In this document: piece by piece, positions 4,994 through 8,424 of the stretch | Layout: each line of letters opens with the position of its first letter | Numbering within the stretch: the first letter of the stretch is position 1 | Source: an uncultured Clostridia bacterium | Lineage (GTDB): Bacteria; Bacillota; Clostridia; Oscillospirales; Ruminococcaceae | DNA: 8,424 bases | Direction: 5' to 3' | Assembly: GCA_937893735.1 (NCBI GenBank) | Contig: CALBGD010000277.1 | Span: 1-8,424 of the forward strand | Position numbers and translations under genes: made by a program | The notes under the pieces: model-generated | Told to the model about the DNA's origin: nothing | Database searches by the model: none | What the model saw: the letters and a program-made list of their open reading frames with translations, nothing else

Positions 4994-6116
4994 CGCGGCT
5001 ACCACATTCCCGAAGCCCCGCAGCGTATACCAGACCTTCTCCCGGGCGGTCTCCGCCTACGGAGCAAATCCCGGACGCTCCGGGCACAGTATGTCCATGA
5101 GCACCGCGCAGGCGGTGTATTCCAGCCGCAGCAGATGCGCGGAATTCTTCGGGGCGGAGCCGGAAAACACGGTGTTCACCCTGAACTGCACCCACGCGCT
5201 CAACATGGCGATAAAGGGACTTGCGCGCCCGGGAGCGCACTTCGTCATCAGCGACATCGAGCACAACGCGGTCGTGCGCCCGGTGCACTCCCTGACGGAT
5301 TACGGCATGGAGTACAGCATATTTGAGAGCTCCCCCGACCCCGGCGAAACGGTGAGGAACGCGGAAAACTCCATACGCCGGAACACCGCCGCGCTTATAT
5401 GCACTGCCGCCGGAAACGTCACCGGGGCGCGGCTGCCTCTGAAAGAGCTGGCGGAGCTCTGCCAGCGGAAAAAGATATGCTTCATAGTGGACGCGGCGCA
5501 GGGAGCCGGGCTGCTTCCGCTTTCACTAAAGGACGGAATAAACATCATCTGCACCGCGGGACACAAGGGGCTTTACGGTCCCATGGGGACAGGGCTCATG
5601 CTGACTGACGGGAAATACCCGCTCCGCACCATCATCGAGGGCGGCACCGGCAGCGCCAGCGAAAGCCTTGAACAGCCGCAGTTCCTGCCGGACAGATTCG
5701 AGAGCGGAACAATAAACACCCCCGGTTCGATAGCGCTGGGGGCTGGCGTTGATTTCGTAAGCACAAGGACTCCTGAACGGATACTGAAGCACGAAACGGA
5801 GCTTTGCAGGAGCTTCTGCGCCTCCGCCCGCAGGATACCCGGCATACGGCTTTACACCGACATTGACGAGCACCCGGAGCGTTACGCGCCGCTGGTTCCG
5901 TTCAATATTGAGGGAGTGCCCTCCGGGGAAGCCTCGATAAAGCTCAGCGACATGGGATTTTATATGCGCGGAGGACTCCACTGCGCTCCACTGGCGCACA
6001 AAAAGCTCGGGACGCTCGAAACCGGAGTGGTGCGTTTCGCGCCGTCCGCTTTCAATACCCCGGAGGACGTTTCAAGGCTGATATGGGCGCTCAGAAAGCG
6101 CAAATGGGACGCATAA
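4977..6116 (+). CDS. Cysteine desulfurase family protein (class V aminotransferase fold, TIGR01977-like)
   Basis: A 379-residue PLP enzyme related to NifS/SufS that removes sulfur (or selenium) from cysteine (or selenocysteine) and passes it to a carrier. The N-terminus V-Y-L-D-N-A-A-T-T-F-P-K-P is diagnostic. Key residues are His96 (I-E-H-N-A, stacking on PLP), Asp172 and Gln175 (V-D-A-A-Q-G-A-G), Schiff-base Lys197 (T-A-G-H-K-G-L-Y-G-P), E-S-G-T-I-N-T-P-G (242-250), and the catalytic Cys336 in R-G-G-L-H-C-A-P. The whole pattern fits the EF2568 type (TIGR01977), not housekeeping IscS. The start is GTG 4977: an in-frame stop lies two codons upstream, and the next methionines would delete the N-terminal motif. 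No good ribosome site is seen, and the 17-bp overlap suggests reinitiation from the DUF3343 gene. The likely role is sulfur or selenium delivery with that protein; the acceptor pathway is not visible. Confidence 0.93.
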   Translation: MVYLDNAATTFPKPRSVYQTFSRAVSAYGANPGRSGHSMSMSTAQAVYSSRSRCAEFFGAEPENTVFTLNCTHALNMAIKGLARPGAHFVISDIEHNAVVRPVHSLTDYGMEYSIFESSPDPGETVRNAENSIRRNTAALICTAAGNVTGARLPLKELAELCQRKKICFIVDAAQGAGLLPLSLKDGINIICTAGHKGLYGPMGTGLMLTDGKYPLRTIIEGGTGSASESLEQPQFLPDRFESGTINTPGSIALGAGVDFVSTRTPERILKHETELCRSFCASARRIPGIRLYTDIDEHPERYAPLVPFNIEGVPSGEASIKLSDMGFYMRGGLHCAPLAHKKLGTLETGVVRFAPSAFNTPEDVSRLIWALRKRKWDA

Positions 6117-6123
6117 TACCAAT

Positions 6124-6150
6124 GAAAAATGGGGCTGAATATCAGCCCCA
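6124..6150 (-). terminator. Terminator of the leftward U32 operon, shared hairpin with the desulfurase operon
   Basis: A 9-bp perfect stem TGGGGCTGA (6130-6138) / TCAGCCCCA (6142-6150) with a 3-nt loop. On the minus strand it ends in five T (RC of 6125-6129) and lies 6 nt after the U32 gene stop. Rightward the tail is ACAAAATTTATT, weaker, so it probably also serves the desulfurase operon, though less efficiently. Confidence 0.85.
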
Positions 6151-6156
6151 CAAAAT

Positions 6157-8205
6157 TTATTCAGCGCCCCTGAAATACAGTCCCCTTGTGAGGGAGCCTG
6201 ACGGCTTGCCGTTATTCAGGTACATATCGAGCACCGGCTTCAGCTCGCGCTCGTCCGTGAATTTCAGCACCGCGAAATCGAACGGCTCCAGAGAGCTGCG
6301 GCGGTCGCTCATTATCAGCAGGTCGGGGTTGAGTATCTCTACGCTGTTGCCGCCGCACAGCACCGGCATCTGATTTCCGCGGCGGTCGGCTATACATTTT
6401 CCGCAGGGGGAGCCGCCGTCATCAAACAGGTGCACTCTCCCGCAGGGAGCGCCGCCGCTCACCGGACAGCGCCGCATTATCATAAGCGGAAGCCGCCCGT
6501 ATGCCACTATTCCGCGCGGCACAGGAGAGCTTATCTCCGCAAGCTGAGCAGCAGTCCCCTCGAATGAAAGCGTGATGTCCTCAAAGCCGAGCTCGCCGCA
6601 CACTCCTGCGGCATAGCTGTTGATGATGTTCATGCGGTGCCCGCCGTGGAGCCTGTAACCCTCCCGTTTCAGTATCTGCGCGTGACCGAGGGTATGCGCC
6701 ATTCCTCGGGTGAATCCGAACCGTTTCAGCTCCCGGAGCCGCTCTGTGACCTCGTCCTCGCAGTCGGAAAGCACGAACGGCGGGATAACCGCTATCCTGT
6801 CCTTGTCCGGAGTATCCGCGCCAAGAAGCCTCATCGGAGCGTAAATCAGCCCGAATGGGAGCTCAAGAGCCTGCCGGAGCTGCTCCGCCGAATAAACCTC
6901 GCACCGCCACTGTAACCCGGAGCTTTCGTGCCGCGCAAATTCCGGAGCCGAAAGCGGATACACCGCATAGTGCGGCGAATTCTTTTCAAGCACCGCTTCG
7001 TCAAGCTTCGAGATAAGCTCGCGCCGCAGGGAATTCAGCGCGGAAGCCGGGAGATTCAGCCCGCCGTCCACCTCTGCGGAAATTTCCCCGGCATAGAACT
7101 GGGTCCCGCCGAGCTTTGCCATGCGTTCCATTACGCTCTCAGCGGAAAGCGGAGCGTTCACCGCCGCCTGCGGGATATCGCCGTAAGCCTCCACGGAGCA
7201 GCCCTCGCAGACCGCCGCCGCATGAACCGGCTCGCCTGCCCTTATTTCGGTGCGGATATCTGCCCTGAAACGCGGCATTTCCGCCTTGTAGAGCGCCTTT
7301 ATTCCGTTCAGCGCCTTCGCGGAATTCTCCACGTCCTCGCGGCTGCGGGTGCCCTGCATATCGCGCATCGTCCCGGTAAAGTAGCTATCCGTGAGCCCTC
7401 CCCGGGAGAAGATACCGGAAAGCCGGTCATAATCGTAATCCATTCCGTGCAGGGACTTATAGCACGCGTCTGTTGCGCAGGCGATGTACTCCGGGCGCTT
7501 CATTCTGCCCTCGATTTTCAGCGAAGCTATGCCGATATCGTCAAGCTCTTTCAAATGCGGCACAAGGGAGCTGTCTTTCAGCGAGATGACGCTGTGCCTG
7601 TCGCCGCAGGTGAAATCCAGACGGCAGGGCTGCGCGCAAAGTCCGCGGCTGCCGCTCCTGCCGCCGAAAATACTGCTCATGTAGCACTGCCCGCTTATGC
7701 AGACGCACAGCGCCCCGTGCACGAAAACCTCCAGTTCAATGCCAGAGCTCTCCGCGATTTTCTTTATCTGCTCAAAGGATAATTCGCGCCCTATCACCGC
7801 CCGGCAAAAGCCAAGCTCCTGAGCCGCCGCGACCCCGGCGGGGCTGTTGAGAGTCATCTGCGTGGAGGCGTGGCGCGGCAGCTCCGGACATACCCGGCGA
7901 ACGATTTCAGCCGCGCCGATATCCTGTATTATTAGCCCGTCCACGCCGCACTGCGCGGCGGTTTTCACGCATTCCACGAACTTCTCAAGCTCGCTGTCGT
8001 AGATCAGCGTGTTAAGCGCCGCGTAGACCTTTACGCCGCGCCTGTGGCACTCCCGGCAGACTGTTTCCAGCTCTGCGGCAGAAAAATTTTCGGCATTTTT
8101 GCGTGCCGAAAAATCAGATAATCCGAGATAGACCGCCCCGGCGCCGGTATTCAGCGCCGCAGGCAGGTCTGCAATGCCCCCGAGGGGCGAAAGAATTTCA
8201 CTCAT
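6157..8205 (-). CDS. U32 peptidase-family protein with DUF3656-like region (RlhA-type RNA hydroxylation factor candidate)
   Basis: A 682-residue protein of the U32 family. Despite the name, characterised members such as E. coli RlhA and TrhP act in RNA cytidine or uridine hydroxylation. The N-terminal half is the U32 core: L-S-P-L-G-G start, A-V-Y-L-G (24-28), and the signature E159-V-F-V-H-G-A-L-C167-V-C-I-S-G-Q-C174, followed by C190-A-Q-P-C194-R and K230-I-E-G-R-M-K. These Cys are the expected Fe-S ligands. Residues about 380-480 fit the DUF3656 (collagenase-like) insert. The C-terminal part has a second Cys cluster: C580-P-V, C588-G, C601-G-K-C604, D-R-R-G-N and C617. Length matches RlhA (about 650) better than TrhP (about 450). 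Its ATG overlaps the stop of the upstream coiled-coil gene (ATGA), so translation is coupled. The exact RNA substrate cannot be told from sequence. Confidence 0.9.
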   Translation of the reverse strand: MSEILSPLGGIADLPAALNTGAGAVYLGLSDFSARKNAENFSAAELETVCRECHRRGVKVYAALNTLIYDSELEKFVECVKTAAQCGVDGLIIQDIGAAEIVRRVCPELPRHASTQMTLNSPAGVAAAQELGFCRAVIGRELSFEQIKKIAESSGIELEVFVHGALCVCISGQCYMSSIFGGRSGSRGLCAQPCRLDFTCGDRHSVISLKDSSLVPHLKELDDIGIASLKIEGRMKRPEYIACATDACYKSLHGMDYDYDRLSGIFSRGGLTDSYFTGTMRDMQGTRSREDVENSAKALNGIKALYKAEMPRFRADIRTEIRAGEPVHAAAVCEGCSVEAYGDIPQAAVNAPLSAESVMERMAKLGGTQFYAGEISAEVDGGLNLPASALNSLRRELISKLDEAVLEKNSPHYAVYPLSAPEFARHESSGLQWRCEVYSAEQLRQALELPFGLIYAPMRLLGADTPDKDRIAVIPPFVLSDCEDEVTERLRELKRFGFTRGMAHTLGHAQILKREGYRLHGGHRMNIINSYAAGVCGELGFEDITLSFEGTAAQLAEISSPVPRGIVAYGRLPLMIMRRCPVSGGAPCGRVHLFDDGGSPCGKCIADRRGNQMPVLCGGNSVEILNPDLLIMSDRRSSLEPFDFAVLKFTDERELKPVLDMYLNNGKPSGSLTRGLYFRGAE

Positions 8206-8424
8206 AGGGTAAGCTGTCCGTCCTCCAGCATTTCGTTGAGCTGCTTATTGAGAGATGTGTTGGTCTTTTTCAGCTCCTTAACCTCGGAAAGCGCGGCAGA
8301 AAGCTGCTTGTTGAGGTTCTCTATCTCCTGAGCCTGCTCGGAATTCTTGGCGTTTTCCGCGCCTGCCGCCCTGAGCGCGGCATTCTCGCTTTCTATCTGG
8401 GAGAATCTCACCATAAGCTCCTCG
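8202..8424 (-). CDS. Coiled-coil protein, C-terminal part, possibly ZapA
   Basis: An open frame from the right edge of the window to a TGA at 8204-8202, about 74 residues. From the first visible methionine (8414) it reads M-V-R-F-S-Q-I-E-S-E-N and is then almost wholly a charged helix with heptad-like spacing, two N-K-Q-L repeats and a short acidic tail (E-D-G-Q-L-T-L). Three further codons (E-E-L) are open upstream. A GAGGAG lies only 3 nt before the 8414 ATG, too close for a normal start, so I think the gene continues beyond the window. ZapA, the FtsZ-ring protein, ends in such a coiled coil and often precedes a U32 gene in Clostridia (general knowledge). The diagnostic N-terminal domain is not visible, so ZapA is an inference. 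It overlaps the U32 gene by 4 bp. Confidence 0.65.
   Translation of the reverse strand, partial: EELMVRFSQIESENAALRAAGAENAKNSEQAQEIENLNKQLSAALSEVKELKKTNTSLNKQLNEMLEDGQLTL

Noticed and set aside
6928..7782. Long plus-strand open frame of 284 residues
   Set aside because: It lies wholly opposite the U32 gene, has Arg/Ala-rich composition typical of an antisense shadow in GC-rich coding DNA, and shows no ribosome site or known domain.
1..8424. CRISPR array, insertion sequence, phage or toxin-antitoxin module
   Set aside because: No spaced direct repeats, no transposase or integrase motifs, no terminal inverted repeats and no small toxin-antitoxin gene pair were found on either strand.

Overview
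The window looks like chromosomal DNA from a Gram-positive Clostridia-type Firmicute, most likely a Ruminococcus/Oscillospiraceae relative. This is an inference. It rests on AT-rich intergenic regions with near-consensus sigma-A promoters (TTGACA-17-TATAAT), strong AGGAG ribosome sites, and the gene content: a clostripain-family lipoprotein, MinD next to methylglyoxal synthase, a MetA-type homoserine acyltransferase, a DUF3343/cysteine desulfurase pair, and a U32 peptidase-family protein preceded by a coiled-coil gene. No rRNA, tRNA, insertion sequence, phage gene or CRISPR array is visible.

Layout. (1) 1-495, minus: N-terminal half of a secreted clostripain-like (C11) lipoprotein with a very good promoter. 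(2) 496-868: divergent promoter region. (3) 869-2017, plus: a MinD-like ATPase and mgsA, 12 bp apart and ended by a strong terminator. (4) 2154-2366, plus: a small DUF378 membrane protein. (5) 2367-2849: the most unusual stretch, with no long gene. It holds a 45-nt stem-loop, a possible leftward transcript, and a rightward unit with a consensus promoter and terminator about 130 nt apart (candidate small RNA or attenuated leader). A second consensus promoter then precedes metA. (6) 2850-3767, plus: metA. (7) 3873-4628, plus: a membrane-anchored Pro/Gln-rich zinc-ribbon protein with its own promoter and terminator. (8) 4790-6116, plus: a DUF3343 protein overlapping a TIGR01977-type cysteine desulfurase. 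(9) 6157-8424, minus: a U32 peptidase-family (RlhA-like) protein translationally coupled to an upstream coiled-coil gene that may be the end of zapA. It converges on the desulfurase across a shared hairpin terminator.

How the genes relate. Most are short independent units rather than one pathway. metA makes the activated homoserine for methionine synthesis, and its Glu111 predicts acetyl-CoA use. The DUF3343/desulfurase pair points to sulfur or selenium transfer. The MinD-like/mgsA pair looks like the remains of the clostridial minCDE-rodA-mgsA neighbourhood, but this MinD lacks the C-terminal membrane-targeting helix. The best candidates for something undescribed are the promoter-terminator unit at 2578-2743, with a palindrome over its -35 box, and the MinD variant without its membrane anchor.
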